Below are positions 26,308 to 35,691 of a stretch of DNA of 64,000 nucleotides, piece after piece (the first letter of the stretch is position 1; the number at the start of each line of letters is the position of its first letter). Below the pieces are notes generated by a model that had not been told where the DNA came from, did no database searches, and was given only the letters and a program-made list of their open reading frames with translations. This DNA is from an uncultured Lentisphaeria bacterium (GTDB lineage: Bacteria > Verrucomicrobiota > Lentisphaeria > Victivallales > UBA1829): contig CAJKAR010000010.1 of the NCBI GenBank assembly GCA_905197955.1, forward strand, positions 42,993 to 106,992. Reading direction: 5' to 3'. A program made the position numbers and the translations under genes.

Positions 26308-27141
26308 TTATTTATCATAGTTCCAAGGCTGAGTGACACTGAATTCCGAATCCGGCAGATCAGGGTTCAGAGTAAAGGAAATCAGCTTTGAGATATCCGT
26401 TTTCCCATTGACGGTAATCCGGGAACGGCGTGGCATTTTCACGCCGGAGATCCATTCATAATCTTCGGAGATGGCAACATAAAGCGACCGTGATCCGGCG
26501 CCGTCATTGCTGTACAGAACCGTTTCCAGTTTGCGTGTCAGGTAGGTTTCGGCATCGATGTAGAAAACGTACGGGGCAATGGCCGGATCGGCGACCCGGC
26601 AGATCAGACGATAGTATTTTCTGCCTTCACTGTAACTGACATCGATCTGAACATCCTGGAAAATGGTCTTGTAATTGTTGCCCGGTTTCAGCATATCGGA
26701 GAACGTTTTGATCAGATTGAGTCCGGTTCCTTCGGGAAGTTTCTGACTTTTTTTGGTTCTCGGATCAATATTCCATGCGCTTCCATCGCGGAAAAGGATC
26801 ATGGAGAAGGGGATCCCGTTCCGGAGAGAGACCTGTTTGATGAAGTCCGGCTGTTTGAACAGCACTACCGTGGAATAGTAATCCCGGTTTTTGCTGTTGC
26901 CGTCAACCGATTCGACCTCCTGAATCAGACGATACGATTTTGCTTTTGCATAAACCCCTTCCGGATCGGTTGCCGCACTCATGCGCTGATAAAGCTGGTC
27001 GATGGTGATATCTGCCGGTTCTCCGCCGGAAAGATCCAGAAGATCTCCTTCCATCCATGCGCAGGAGGTTGTGATTGCCAGAGCCGCGACCGCCAGCAGA
27101 CAGCCGGCACATTTAATCAGAAAATTCTTGGACAGATTCAT
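26308..27141 (-). CDS. LolA-like outer-membrane lipoprotein-sorting family lipoprotein
   Basis: This 277-residue protein has a lipoprotein signal ending AALAITTSC (Cys about residue 27). The mature part follows the LolA/LolB-like half-barrel pattern: YRLIQEVESVDGNSKNRDYY, FKQPDFIKQVSLRNGIPFSM, then DGSAWNIDPRTKKSQKLPEG and, near the end, ISGVKMPRRSRITV. Such proteins carry or receive lipoproteins or other lipids at the outer membrane. A lipid anchor on a LolA-like body is common in the wider family. The gene is nine bases downstream of the 6-phosphogluconate dehydrogenase gene and shares its transcript, ending at a strong terminator. The functional reason for that pairing is not apparent. Confidence 0.75.
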   Translation of the reverse strand: MNLSKNFLIKCAGCLLAVAALAITTSCAWMEGDLLDLSGGEPADITIDQLYQRMSAATDPEGVYAKAKSYRLIQEVESVDGNSKNRDYYSTVVLFKQPDFIKQVSLRNGIPFSMILFRDGSAWNIDPRTKKSQKLPEGTGLNLIKTFSDMLKPGNNYKTIFQDVQIDVSYSEGRKYYRLICRVADPAIAPYVFYIDAETYLTRKLETVLYSNDGAGSRSLYVAISEDYEWISGVKMPRRSRITVNGKTDISKLISFTLNPDLPDSEFSVTQPWNYDK

Positions 27142-27150
27142 AGTGCCTCC

Positions 27151-28629
27151 TTAAACGTTATAGGAAGTTGAGGTTGTTGAACCGCTGGAGGCGGTCCATT
27201 CCGTATGAAAATATTCTCCGCGGGGCCGATCGACCCGTTCATAAGTGTGTGCTCCGAAAAAGTCTCTCTGTGCCTGAATCAGATTCGCCGGCAGATTCGC
27301 CGAACGATAGGAATCAAAGTAGGCGATTGCACTGGAGAACGCCGGTACAGGGACCGAATAGGTGACGGCATCCACTACGGCATAGCGCCAGAACTGTTCG
27401 GCTTTCCTGATCTCTTCACGGAAGAAGGGATCCAGAAGCAGATTTTCGCATTTGTTTTCTCCGGAGAATGCCCGGCGGATATCATCAAGGAACTTTGCCC
27501 GGATGATGCAGCCGCCGCGCCAGATCGCAGCGATGGTTGCACAGTCAAGATCCCAGTGATATTCCTCGGACGCCGCTTTCAGAAGCTGGAATCCCTGTGC
27601 ATAAGAGCAGATCTTCGAAGCATACAGAGCCTGTTCAGAGGACTGAATCAGCTCTTTTCGATGCTCCTCCCGGAAGATTTCGGAAATTTTCCGCCGTTCC
27701 GGAAACTGCTCGGAGGCCTTCAGACGTTCCGATTTCAATGCCGACATGCAGCGAGCAAACACCGCTTCTGCAATCGTCATCGCCGGAACGGCCAGATCCA
27801 GAGAGGTTTCCGTAGTCCATTTCCCGGTGCCTTTCTGTCCGGCGCAGTCGAGAATGATATCCACGACGGGACGTCCCGTTTCCGGATCCTTCTTCCGCAG
27901 AATTTCCGCCGTAATCTCAATCAGATAACTTTCCAGCGGACCCTTGTTCCATCGTGTGAAGATGTCGGCGAGTTCCTCGGCGGGAATATCGTGCAGCGAG
28001 CGGAGAAGCAGATAGGCTTCCGAGATCATCTGCATATCGGAATATTCGATTCCATTATGGACCATTTTCACAAAATGGCCGGATCCGCCGGGACCGATCC
28101 ATTCACAGCACGGAGTTCCGTCTGGAGCCTTGGCGGCAATCGACTTGAAGATCTTTTCGAGATGGGGCCATGCAGCTCTGCTTCCTCCGGGCATCAGGGA
28201 GGGGCCTGTCAATGCGCCCTCTTCGCCGCCGGAAACGCCGGTGCCGACATAGAGAATCTGTTTTTTCTCCAGTTCCGCGCATCTTCGTTCGGTATCGCGA
28301 TACCAGGAGTTTCCACCGTCGATCAGAATATCTCCGGGTACCAGTTCCGGTTCAAGCTGTGCGATCAGGCTGTCCACCGCGCTTCCCGCCTTGACCATCA
28401 TCAGAATTTTCCGCGGAGATTTCAAAGAAGAACAGAATTCGTGGATGGAGTGCGCCGGCAGGATGTGTTTTCCTTTACCCCGGCCGTTCAGAAAAGCATC
28501 GACCCGTTCCGTTGTGCGGTTGAAGACGGCAACCGTGTATCCTCTGGATTCCAGATTCAGGACAAGATTTTCTCCCATTACGGCAAGTCCGATCACTCCG
28601 ATATCGGCTTTTTGGCTTTCAGACAACAT
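27151..28629 (-). CDS. gnd: 6-phosphogluconate dehydrogenase (decarboxylating)
   Basis: This 492-residue enzyme of the oxidative pentose phosphate pathway makes ribulose 5-phosphate and NADPH. The Rossmann motif is VIGLAVMGENLVLNLESRGY with VAVFNRT. Substrate and catalytic signatures are IDGGNSWYRDTERR, TGVSGGEEGALTGPSLMPGG and GHFVKMVHNGIEYSDMQ, whose Lys is the general base. The C-terminal helical domain includes GTGKWTTETSLDLAVP and the closing QAQRDFFGAHTYER. The length is typical of the long bacterial form. It is the first gene of a two-gene operon with the LolA-like lipoprotein. Confidence 0.97.
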   Translation of the reverse strand: MLSESQKADIGVIGLAVMGENLVLNLESRGYTVAVFNRTTERVDAFLNGRGKGKHILPAHSIHEFCSSLKSPRKILMMVKAGSAVDSLIAQLEPELVPGDILIDGGNSWYRDTERRCAELEKKQILYVGTGVSGGEEGALTGPSLMPGGSRAAWPHLEKIFKSIAAKAPDGTPCCEWIGPGGSGHFVKMVHNGIEYSDMQMISEAYLLLRSLHDIPAEELADIFTRWNKGPLESYLIEITAEILRKKDPETGRPVVDIILDCAGQKGTGKWTTETSLDLAVPAMTIAEAVFARCMSALKSERLKASEQFPERRKISEIFREEHRKELIQSSEQALYASKICSYAQGFQLLKAASEEYHWDLDCATIAAIWRGGCIIRAKFLDDIRRAFSGENKCENLLLDPFFREEIRKAEQFWRYAVVDAVTYSVPVPAFSSAIAYFDSYRSANLPANLIQAQRDFFGAHTYERVDRPRGEYFHTEWTASSGSTTSTSYNV

Positions 28630-28663
28630 GGTATCCCTCCCGGGTTTTTCTTTCTTTCCCGGA

Positions 28664-28692
28664 AATATAGCATGAAAAATGAGTTTTGCGAA
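28664..28692 (-). promoter_or_regulatory. Candidate promoter of gnd
   Basis: Minus strand TTCGCA (28687-28692), 17 bases, TATATT (28664-28669). The -35 box is poor, so this is tentative. Confidence 0.4.
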
Positions 28693-28775
28693 TTCCGCTT
28701 GTAAATCCGTCCGCTTCCCGGAATATTTTGAGAAAGATTTTTCCGGAGATTTTCAGGGAAATCCGGAAAATACTA

Positions 28776-28804
28776 TTGACAAATGCAGAGGAATGTGTTA
28801 TAAT
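28776..28804 (+). promoter_or_regulatory. Consensus promoter of the LacI/pseudopilin/malectin-enzyme cluster
   Basis: TTGACA (28776-28781), 17 bases, TATAAT (28799-28804), followed by a LacI-type half-palindrome at 28815-28827. Confidence 0.85.
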
Positions 28805-28814
28805 TGATTATTGG

Positions 28815-28827
28815 TTAAACCGATTAA
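28815..28827. promoter_or_regulatory. Candidate LacI-family operator
   Basis: TTAAACCGATTAA carries the core AAnCGnTT shared with the two palindromes beside the other LacI gene (59471-59490 and 59673-59692). It lies just after the predicted transcription start, suiting autorepression. Confidence 0.45.
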
Positions 28828-28848
28828 ATTAACGAATTTGGAGTCAGA

Positions 28849-29886
28849 ATGCGGACGACATTGAAGGATATCGCAGAGCGGGTCGGCGTGACAAAAGCGC
28901 TGGTATCTCTGTATCTGAACAATCATCCGCTTTCTGCCAAGATTGCCAAATCGACGAAGGAGAAGATTGATCAGGCGGTCAAGGAGCTGAATTATCATCC
29001 CTCTACGACGGCGCGGGCGTTGAAAAGCGGCAGAAGCAGGACGCTGGGGCTTGTTGTGGGAGATATCTGCAGTGATTATTTCGGATTTCTTGCCCAGTCG
29101 CTTTTGAATGAGTGTGCGAAATATGATTATCAGCTTCTGATTGGAATTACGCGGTTTGATCCGGCAGAGGAACGTCGGTGTCTGGAAAATCTGATCAACC
29201 GCCAGACAGATGGTATTTTCTATGGAATGGGAGTTTTTCCCGCAGAATACCTGATTTCCGCAGGATTGAAGGATTACCCAATCCTTCAGCTTCATTCCCT
29301 GCATCCGGAATTCAACGCTATCAGACGGAATGAAGAGGAGGCATTGAAGACGGTTGTTCGTCGCATTCATGAACTCGGCGGTCGCAAAGTGGTTGTATCC
29401 GCCGGACCCGGATGGCTGGAAATTGTTCAGAAAGAGGCTGTGCGGTATGGAATTCAGGTGATCCATGTCCAGCTGGATTTCTTTTCCACGCAGGAGGATT
29501 ATGACAGGATTCGGGATTTGAGTCCCGATGCCGTTATTTGTGCTTCCAGTGTGTTTGCGCTTTCTCTTCAGGAGAGTTTTTCAAGGAAAAAAGATTTTCC
29601 GATTCCACGTTTCTTTTACAGCTATACGCTGCCATGTGACTGCATTGCCGATTCCAGTATTGGCGGAGTGATTGTCCCGAATTTCAAAGACGTGATCCAG
29701 ATGGCGGTGCCACGGATGATTCAAATGCTGGAAGAACCCGGAAAAAAAGTTATTCATCTGGATACCCCGGCCTGTTTTCTGGAAAAAGAGCAGATGCTGC
29801 AACTCTGTGAACAACAGCTTGCCGATCCTTTTTACGAACCTTTTAGGATGAAATTAAAATATAAAAAGAAAGGTATTCCGTCATGA
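28849..29886 (+). CDS. LacI-family transcription regulator
   Basis: This 345-residue protein has the N-terminal LacI helix-turn-helix and hinge (TLKDIAERVGVTKALVSLYL, then HPSTTARALKSGRSRTLGLV) and a type-1 periplasmic-binding fold sensing a sugar (residues about 60-330). It has a close paralogue at 58401-59450: both contain CLENLINRQTDG and GVIVxxFK. The last four bases (ATGA) overlap the pseudopilin start, so the regulator is translated together with the pilin and is the first gene of its own target operon. The short tail (KLKYKKKGIPS) is A-rich. The effector is unknown. Confidence 0.93.
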   Translation: MRTTLKDIAERVGVTKALVSLYLNNHPLSAKIAKSTKEKIDQAVKELNYHPSTTARALKSGRSRTLGLVVGDICSDYFGFLAQSLLNECAKYDYQLLIGITRFDPAEERRCLENLINRQTDGIFYGMGVFPAEYLISAGLKDYPILQLHSLHPEFNAIRRNEEEALKTVVRRIHELGGRKVVVSAGPGWLEIVQKEAVRYGIQVIHVQLDFFSTQEDYDRIRDLSPDAVICASSVFALSLQESFSRKKDFPIPRFFYSYTLPCDCIADSSIGGVIVPNFKDVIQMAVPRMIQMLEEPGKKVIHLDTPACFLEKEQMLQLCEQQLADPFYEPFRMKLKYKKKGIPS

Positions 29887-30581
29887 TTGACAGAAGGAGA
29901 TTTTTTACATTGATAGAGCTCCTGGTTGTAATTGCAATTATAGCAATTCTTGCAGGAGTTCTGCTCCCAGCACTGCAGTCTGCAAGAAAAAAAGCGCAGA
30001 GTGTGAACTGCAAGAACAATCTGAAACAGCTTGGGCTTGCCATGGTTCAGTATGAACATACCGCCGAGCGGCTTCCCGCGGCCTACGACGATCTGAACGG
30101 CTATCCGTCTAATGAGATTACCTGGGCGGGAAAACTCTGGCGGATGGGGCTGATTCCTGTATTCAAAACCGGCTACTGGGGAGCTCATGCAGATAATGCC
30201 AAACTGATGCAATGTCCGAGTGATCCGACAAAAATGAGTTACGGGATGGTCTCCTCTCTTGCCAAACAGGATGGTATTGCGGATGGAGGAACCAATTATA
30301 AAAACTGGTCCACTCACTACATCAATTCTCCCAGAATCACACAGCCTTCCGCCCGTATTCTACTTGCTGACAATCATACATCCACAGATCCCATAGCCGC
30401 AAGTGACCGGCATAAATATTTTCCACACGGAGCTCAAGGAAATGTTTATCCCAATGCGATTATTCTCCCAGGAGGAATTGGTAATTTGCTTTATCTGGAC
30501 AACCACATTGGAGAGATTACTTTAGCAATGAAAAGTGACTGGTTCGGTTATTACGGAAGAGCAATCGGGACAATAAAGTAA
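29883..30581 (+). CDS. Prepilin-like pseudopilin, coupled to the LacI regulator
   Basis: This 232-residue protein starts MIDRRRFFTLIELL: pilin methylation motif with F+1 and E+5 but Phe rather than Gly at -1. The hydrophobic helix is VVIAIIAILAGVLLPAL, followed by QSARKKAQ. The C-terminal part still shows the tail of the processing-associated motif (NLLYLDNHIG), with DN where DG is usual and the His far upstream. Translation is coupled to the LacI gene by a four-base overlap; the malectin-domain enzyme gene follows after 44 bases. It is a likely minor pilin of a type II secretion-like system. Confidence 0.87.
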   Translation: MIDRRRFFTLIELLVVIAIIAILAGVLLPALQSARKKAQSVNCKNNLKQLGLAMVQYEHTAERLPAAYDDLNGYPSNEITWAGKLWRMGLIPVFKTGYWGAHADNAKLMQCPSDPTKMSYGMVSSLAKQDGIADGGTNYKNWSTHYINSPRITQPSARILLADNHTSTDPIAASDRHKYFPHGAQGNVYPNAIILPGGIGNLLYLDNHIGEITLAMKSDWFGYYGRAIGTIK

Positions 30582-30625
30582 AAGCATCGAATATTTTGAA
30601 GAAATCAGCTTTGGAGAAAATCGTG

Positions 30626-33600
30626 ATGAAACATATCTTTTTAACGGGGCTTCTGGGGATGACTGCTCTGCTTTCCGCTCAGGAACTGCTCTTTACTCCG
30701 GGAAATACCATGGGGGTGAATGTCAATGCCAGAGAGAACAACCGCTGGAAAAGTCCATGGATGGATGTGACGGAGAAAATCAAACCGACGGAACTGTTTG
30801 AGACCGCCGGAGATTTCTTTCAGACTCAATATGGAAAACCTTTTATTTTTCAGAGCGATCTGATTCGGGAATTCCAGTTGAAAGCCTCAGGAAAGTACCT
30901 GGTGAAAGATGGTGCGCTTCAGTTCCATACCGGCAAAACGGGATGGGGAGTTCTTTTCGGCTCGGAACCTGGTGATGAGAAGACTCCGGCCATTCGCGTC
31001 GGAGCAGGATGGGGAAAGGAGAGCAGCAACTCCTATCGTTTGGAAATGGAGGTGGAACAGGATGTGCCTGAGACGGAATGGCTCATCTCGAAAGCTCATG
31101 GCGACTGGAAGGCCTGGCAGAATCTGAAGTCCTTCCGGATTAAAGGAAAAGGACCACAGAAATTTACAATCAAGATGGGATGGATCGGATATCCTCCGCT
31201 TCAGATGATCTGCGGTTTGAAATTCGAATGCAAGACTCCGGGAGCTCAGGTGAAAATCCGTTCCATGCGTCTGGTGCCCTATTCCGGAAATGCGTTCTGG
31301 CGAAGAGAGTTTCAGCTGGATTTTAAACCGGTCGCCGCAAAACTCTCGTGGATTCACAAGACGGGAAATCATGAGATTTTTGTCAACGGAAAGAAAATTG
31401 CGGAAGGCATGTCGCATCGTCGTCACGGGGTGGAAACGTTCGATTTGACAAGTATTCTGAAACAGGGGAAGAACACGATTGCTGTCCGTGACCAGTTCTA
31501 TGGCGGACTGACACAGAATTCCGATCTCGCTTTGGAGGGGGTTGCAATCGGGAAAAACGGAGAACTCTTCCGGATTCTCGGCGGAAAGGAGTGGCGTTGG
31601 AGTTTTACTGCACCAAAAGGCTGGGAACAGCCGGATTTCCGGGCAGATGGCTGGAAAGTTCCCCGTCTGATTTCGCCGGGTGTGACGCGTCAGCCGAATG
31701 GAAATGTGATCTCTGCCGGATTCGATCCCGAGCACATGGGATTCCTGGATGTTCGGGTCGAAGGAGTGAAATATCCGGTCTTCGATTATAATGGGAACAT
31801 TGGGTATCGGGTCCGGATTCCATCTGGAGTTGCTGAACCGGAAGTGAAGCTGGAGATTCGCGATGCGGACACCGGAAAGAGCATGGAAAAACTGACCGCA
31901 AGCGAGACCGGAATCCGTGGAGATTTCCGGGAGTTCAAGGTGGAGCCGAAGCTCCGTCGGACAGGTGCGTACCGGATGTTCTGGACGCTGAATTCCAATG
32001 GAAAAGAGATGGATTCCTGCCGGGATGAAATGATTATTGCCGGACCTGTGCCGCAGGATGTATTTCCGCTTGCGGAGTTTGAACAGGAACTGCAGAAGCG
32101 TCTCCAGCTTGTACAGAAGATCGACTGCACCGTACCGAATCCGCCCGCGGACACCTTCCTGGATCACAGCGGAATGTATGCGAAGGCGGAACTTAATATA
32201 GGAAAGGTTGTTTCGAAGAACGGCATGAAGTATCGCGAGACCGGAAGCGGACTTTTCGATTATTTCTGCTACAAGCTCAACATTCCGAAGCTTGGGGAGC
32301 CGATGATTGCGGAAGTCATCTTCCCAGACGATGCCGACCGCTACATCTACAGTTGTGTAGCCGAAACCTTCCCCGTTCCGTTTGAAAACAACGGCTATCC
32401 GCTTGGTGAACGCGCATGGCCAAATGCCAGCGGAACCGTTTCCACCGGAGATTTTTATCCGCTCGGGAACGGAAAAAAAGCGCTCCGGTATGTATTTTTC
32501 CCGGCGTCGTACAATTCCACAATCATGATTCAGAACGGTCGTGCCGGAATTCCCGCTGCTGCCTGTGAAATCAATATCTATGCAGTGAAAGGAGGACTTC
32601 CCGCGCTGAAACTGCCGGAGACGGATCGGATTTATGCCAATCACAACGAACGGATCGTATTCAACAACTGGGGTGCTTACGGTGATCCTGTTGCTCAGGG
32701 ACTGAATCATCATTTGAACAACTACGACGGCGCATGGATCAATGCCTATCGTGCCATCGTGCGGAAAATCCAGTGGCTCCGGTTCCAGGGGCACAATGCC
32801 AGCGTGGAAGGCGCCTATATGTACAGCGAAGGCCCCTTCTCCTCCCGGCATTCCACATCCATTCTGAATAACGATAAGTTTGATTACTACTATGCGATCC
32901 TGAAACTGTATAAACACAATGGAATCAAGCAGCTGGTCGGATTTGAGTACATGCGTTCCATAAGCCTCGGACCCGAAGGACGTTACGATGTTACCGATCA
33001 GCAGATCCGGGAGGGGAAAGCGCGTGGAGTCTATACTGTGGACCGCCATGGAAAACAGGTGGTGGGATATCTCGGCATGGGATTGAATTTTATGAATCCG
33101 GTGGTGTGGGAGTCCGTCACCGATCTTCTGAAGGAGCTGTACAATCGTTATGACGGAGTCGGCGATGTGGTCGGACTCTTCAATATCAACGGGAGCTGGT
33201 GGCTGCCGGGATTCACCGCCTATTCGGGTATTGTGGCGGCGGAGGTCGGCTATGATGACGATTCTGTCGAGGCTTTCGAGAAGGATACCGGTATTAAGCT
33301 CGGTATCCCGGCAACGGGCGCGGATCGTTTCCCGAAACGGTATGAGCTTCTGACCGGTAAGTATAACAAACAGTGGTTCGAATGGCGCGGCAAAAAACTC
33401 CGTGAAAAACTTGCGGAAATGCAGAAGATCGTCAGCAGCGGAAAGCAGAAGTGGCAGCTTTTTGCCGTTCCGTCAAAACGTTTTCCTCCGCAGAATCCGT
33501 TCAATACGAACCGGATCAAACCCGAAGTACGGAACGCTTATGTTCCGAATCTCCAGAAGGAGGCCGGATTCCCGCAGGAGCTCTATGGAAAAGACAAGAA

Positions 33601-34942
33601 CAACGGTATTGTTCTGGTCGCTTCCATGAATACGGCAAAACGGTTGGAAAATAATGCGGAACTCTACTATTACGGTCAGTATACGAACAAAGGAACGCGG
33701 GAACTCTACCGTAAAAATGATGCCGTCTATCTGACTTGCGACGGTCTCAATGAAAACATCGGGACGACTGCTTCCGCGGCGAAACGCTGGTGGTTCCGCA
33801 AAAACGGCGTGACTGTCTATGACTGCAAACCTGTCGGAGACTTCGCTTATGCCGATATGATTCACGTTGTCAGCGACTTCATTCCGAAATATATGTTCCA
33901 TACATGGATCGACGTCAACGTTCCGACTGCGCATGGCGATCAGGCACGCCGCTTCCTCAAAGCGTTTTATTCGGTTCCCCGGGGAGAGCTCAAAAAGCTG
34001 GATGCGGTGAAGGGAATCAGTGCAAAAACATCGGGGAATTACCTTGTACTGGTCAATGATACGCCGTATCCGCTGACGGGATCGCTGGAATATCCGGGAA
34101 AATTCACGGATCTTGTCTATGATCTTTCCTGTGCAGAGAGAGCGGAGCTGACGGTTCGTCCATATACGCTTCTGGTGTACAAAGCGGAGGGCGGGGCGGA
34201 ACGGTTCAAAGGGAGTTTCCGCTTCGCTCCCGCAACCGAGTCGGAGATCGTCCTGATGGGAAAGAATATTCTGAAAGAGCGTTCTCTTCTCCGACGGATT
34301 CCGAAAGCGAACGTGGAACGCATCCGGGCAAGACTCGCGGCAAATGATGTCTATGGACTCAAAAAGGAGATGGATGATTTTGAAGTCCTCTATTACGCCA
34401 AACGCTTCTTTGACAGTAGGGAACAGATGCACAATCAGGAACTGTTGCTGAAGGAACTGGAGAAAACGGGAACTGTCCGGATCAACTGCGGAGCGTCGGA
34501 AGCATTGACCGACCGCAACGGCAATCTCTGGCTTCCCGATCAGACCTACACCGGTTTCAACGCCTACGGCAATGAATACGCCAGTTATGCGGATCGTGGC
34601 AGCATCCAGGTGAAGAACACCGCGTTCCCGGAAATTTTCAGATCGGAAGCGTGGGGCGCGCAGATCTTCTATCAGATTCCGCTTCCGAAAGGCCGTTATA
34701 CCGTGAAGGTGCATTTCGCGGAGACCTATCCTCCGAATCGTGAAAACGGACGGAAATTTGATCTTGACATCGGAGGAAACATCAAAAAGAATTTGAATCC
34801 GGTAGTGCTTGGCGGCGGATTTCTTTCCGCGGCTTCGGCGGTCTGGACGGGAATCGACGTCCGTCGCGGCCCGCTGGTGATCCGCGCGTCCGGCAATCCG
34901 GCACTCAATGGAATTGAAATCATCAAGGAGAAGACAAAATGA
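30626..34942 (+). CDS. Giant secreted glycosidase-like protein with C-terminal malectin domain
   Basis: This 1,438-residue protein starts at the ATG at 30626, which gives the signal peptide KHIFLTGLLGMTALLSAQ and has GGAG ten bases upstream; the TTG at 30596 is rejected. A GH2-like sugar-binding jelly roll lies near residues 220-330 (SWIHKTGNHEIFVNGKKIAE). A barrel-like central domain follows at about 680-980 (WINAYRAIVRKIQWLRFQGH, then VGFEYMRSISLGPEG), with no family I can name. Residues about 1280-1435 are a malectin carbohydrate-binding domain (TVRINCGASEALTDRNGNLW, then GRYTVKVHFAETY). It overlaps the next gene by four bases. It probably cleaves a complex glycan outside the cytoplasm; the catalytic residues are not identifiable. 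Confidence 0.78.
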   Translation: MKHIFLTGLLGMTALLSAQELLFTPGNTMGVNVNARENNRWKSPWMDVTEKIKPTELFETAGDFFQTQYGKPFIFQSDLIREFQLKASGKYLVKDGALQFHTGKTGWGVLFGSEPGDEKTPAIRVGAGWGKESSNSYRLEMEVEQDVPETEWLISKAHGDWKAWQNLKSFRIKGKGPQKFTIKMGWIGYPPLQMICGLKFECKTPGAQVKIRSMRLVPYSGNAFWRREFQLDFKPVAAKLSWIHKTGNHEIFVNGKKIAEGMSHRRHGVETFDLTSILKQGKNTIAVRDQFYGGLTQNSDLALEGVAIGKNGELFRILGGKEWRWSFTAPKGWEQPDFRADGWKVPRLISPGVTRQPNGNVISAGFDPEHMGFLDVRVEGVKYPVFDYNGNIGYRVRIPSGVAEPEVKLEIRDADTGKSMEKLTASETGIRGDFREFKVEPKLRRTGAYRMFWTLNSNGKEMDSCRDEMIIAGPVPQDVFPLAEFEQELQKRLQLVQKIDCTVPNPPADTFLDHSGMYAKAELNIGKVVSKNGMKYRETGSGLFDYFCYKLNIPKLGEPMIAEVIFPDDADRYIYSCVAETFPVPFENNGYPLGERAWPNASGTVSTGDFYPLGNGKKALRYVFFPASYNSTIMIQNGRAGIPAAACEINIYAVKGGLPALKLPETDRIYANHNERIVFNNWGAYGDPVAQGLNHHLNNYDGAWINAYRAIVRKIQWLRFQGHNASVEGAYMYSEGPFSSRHSTSILNNDKFDYYYAILKLYKHNGIKQLVGFEYMRSISLGPEGRYDVTDQQIREGKARGVYTVDRHGKQVVGYLGMGLNFMNPVVWESVTDLLKELYNRYDGVGDVVGLFNINGSWWLPGFTAYSGIVAAEVGYDDDSVEAFEKDTGIKLGIPATGADRFPKRYELLTGKYNKQWFEWRGKKLREKLAEMQKIVSSGKQKWQLFAVPSKRFPPQNPFNTNRIKPEVRNAYVPNLQKEAGFPQELYGKDKNNGIVLVASMNTAKRLENNAELYYYGQYTNKGTRELYRKNDAVYLTCDGLNENIGTTASAAKRWWFRKNGVTVYDCKPVGDFAYADMIHVVSDFIPKYMFHTWIDVNVPTAHGDQARRFLKAFYSVPRGELKKLDAVKGISAKTSGNYLVLVNDTPYPLTGSLEYPGKFTDLVYDLSCAERAELTVRPYTLLVYKAEGGAERFKGSFRFAPATESEIVLMGKNILKERSLLRRIPKANVERIRARLAANDVYGLKKEMDDFEVLYYAKRFFDSREQMHNQELLLKELEKTGTVRINCGASEALTDRNGNLWLPDQTYTGFNAYGNEYASYADRGSIQVKNTAFPEIFRSEAWGAQIFYQIPLPKGRYTVKVHFAETYPPNRENGRKFDLDIGGNIKKNLNPVVLGGGFLSAASAVWTGIDVRRGPLVIRASGNPALNGIEIIKEKTK

Positions 34943-35691
34943 ATGGAAAACGACTCATCCTCATGGCAGCATTCTTTTCTGCCTGCACACTTTTCGCGGA
35001 CGTTCTTCTGGAGGTCCGTCCCGGAGAAGTTGTCAATGACAGATGGCAGAAGGATCGCGGAAACTTCACGACCGGATCCCATCCGAAAAATGTAACCGCT
35101 GGAAAGGAAAAGGAGATCTCCTTTGCCCGCTATCTTTCCGACAGCAACACTTATTATAAGCTGAAGGATATGAAAAACTGCGGGACCTCCAACTTCACGG
35201 TGACTGCTCTGCTCCGTTTTTCGGGAAAGAACGGACAGTGCTTTATCCTTGGCGCTGGTGCCGGAAGCCATGTTTCTCCAGGGTATCGGCTGGGCATTTC
35301 CGCGAACAAGGGAAAGGTTTCCGCGTATGCCATGTTTGTTGCCGCTTCCACAAAAGAGAGCAATAAAAAATATGTCACCGTCAATATGGATCCGAAAGTG
35401 GTTCTGGAGCCTGGAAAATGGATGGTGCTGACCATGTCGGCAAACCGCTCGGGTGATCTTCAGCTCTTTGTCAACGGAGAACTGGCCGGTTCGAAATCCA
35501 TGAAGGCGTATGACAAGGAGAATCTCTTCCCGAAACCGGTTCTTTTTGCCACTTTCTGTCCGAAAGATCCGAAAGGAACGGAGGAACCGCTTCAGACGGA
35601 TATCGCGGAAATCATGGTCCGGAACGAGCTTCTCAGCTCTTCCCAGATTCAGAATGAAGCCGAAGATATGCTGGATGAAGTGGAGCCATGA
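34939..35691 (+). CDS. Secreted LamG-like (concanavalin-fold) protein
   Basis: This 250-residue protein has a signal peptide (ILMAAFFSACTLFAD) and one LamG-like jelly roll: NFTVTALLRFSGKNGQCFIL, then KWMVLTMSANRSGDLQLFVNGELAG and IAEIMVRNELLSSSQIQ. This fold binds carbohydrate or protein. Start and stop each overlap the neighbouring genes by four bases (ATGA), so expression is tightly coupled to the enzyme before and the NPCBM protein after. It is probably an accessory glycan-binding subunit. Confidence 0.78.
   Translation: MNGKRLILMAAFFSACTLFADVLLEVRPGEVVNDRWQKDRGNFTTGSHPKNVTAGKEKEISFARYLSDSNTYYKLKDMKNCGTSNFTVTALLRFSGKNGQCFILGAGAGSHVSPGYRLGISANKGKVSAYAMFVAASTKESNKKYVTVNMDPKVVLEPGKWMVLTMSANRSGDLQLFVNGELAGSKSMKAYDKENLFPKPVLFATFCPKDPKGTEEPLQTDIAEIMVRNELLSSSQIQNEAEDMLDEVEP

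Noticed and set aside
30887..33049. A 720-codon open frame on the minus strand
   Set aside because: It is antisense to the malectin-domain enzyme, with no domain recognised.
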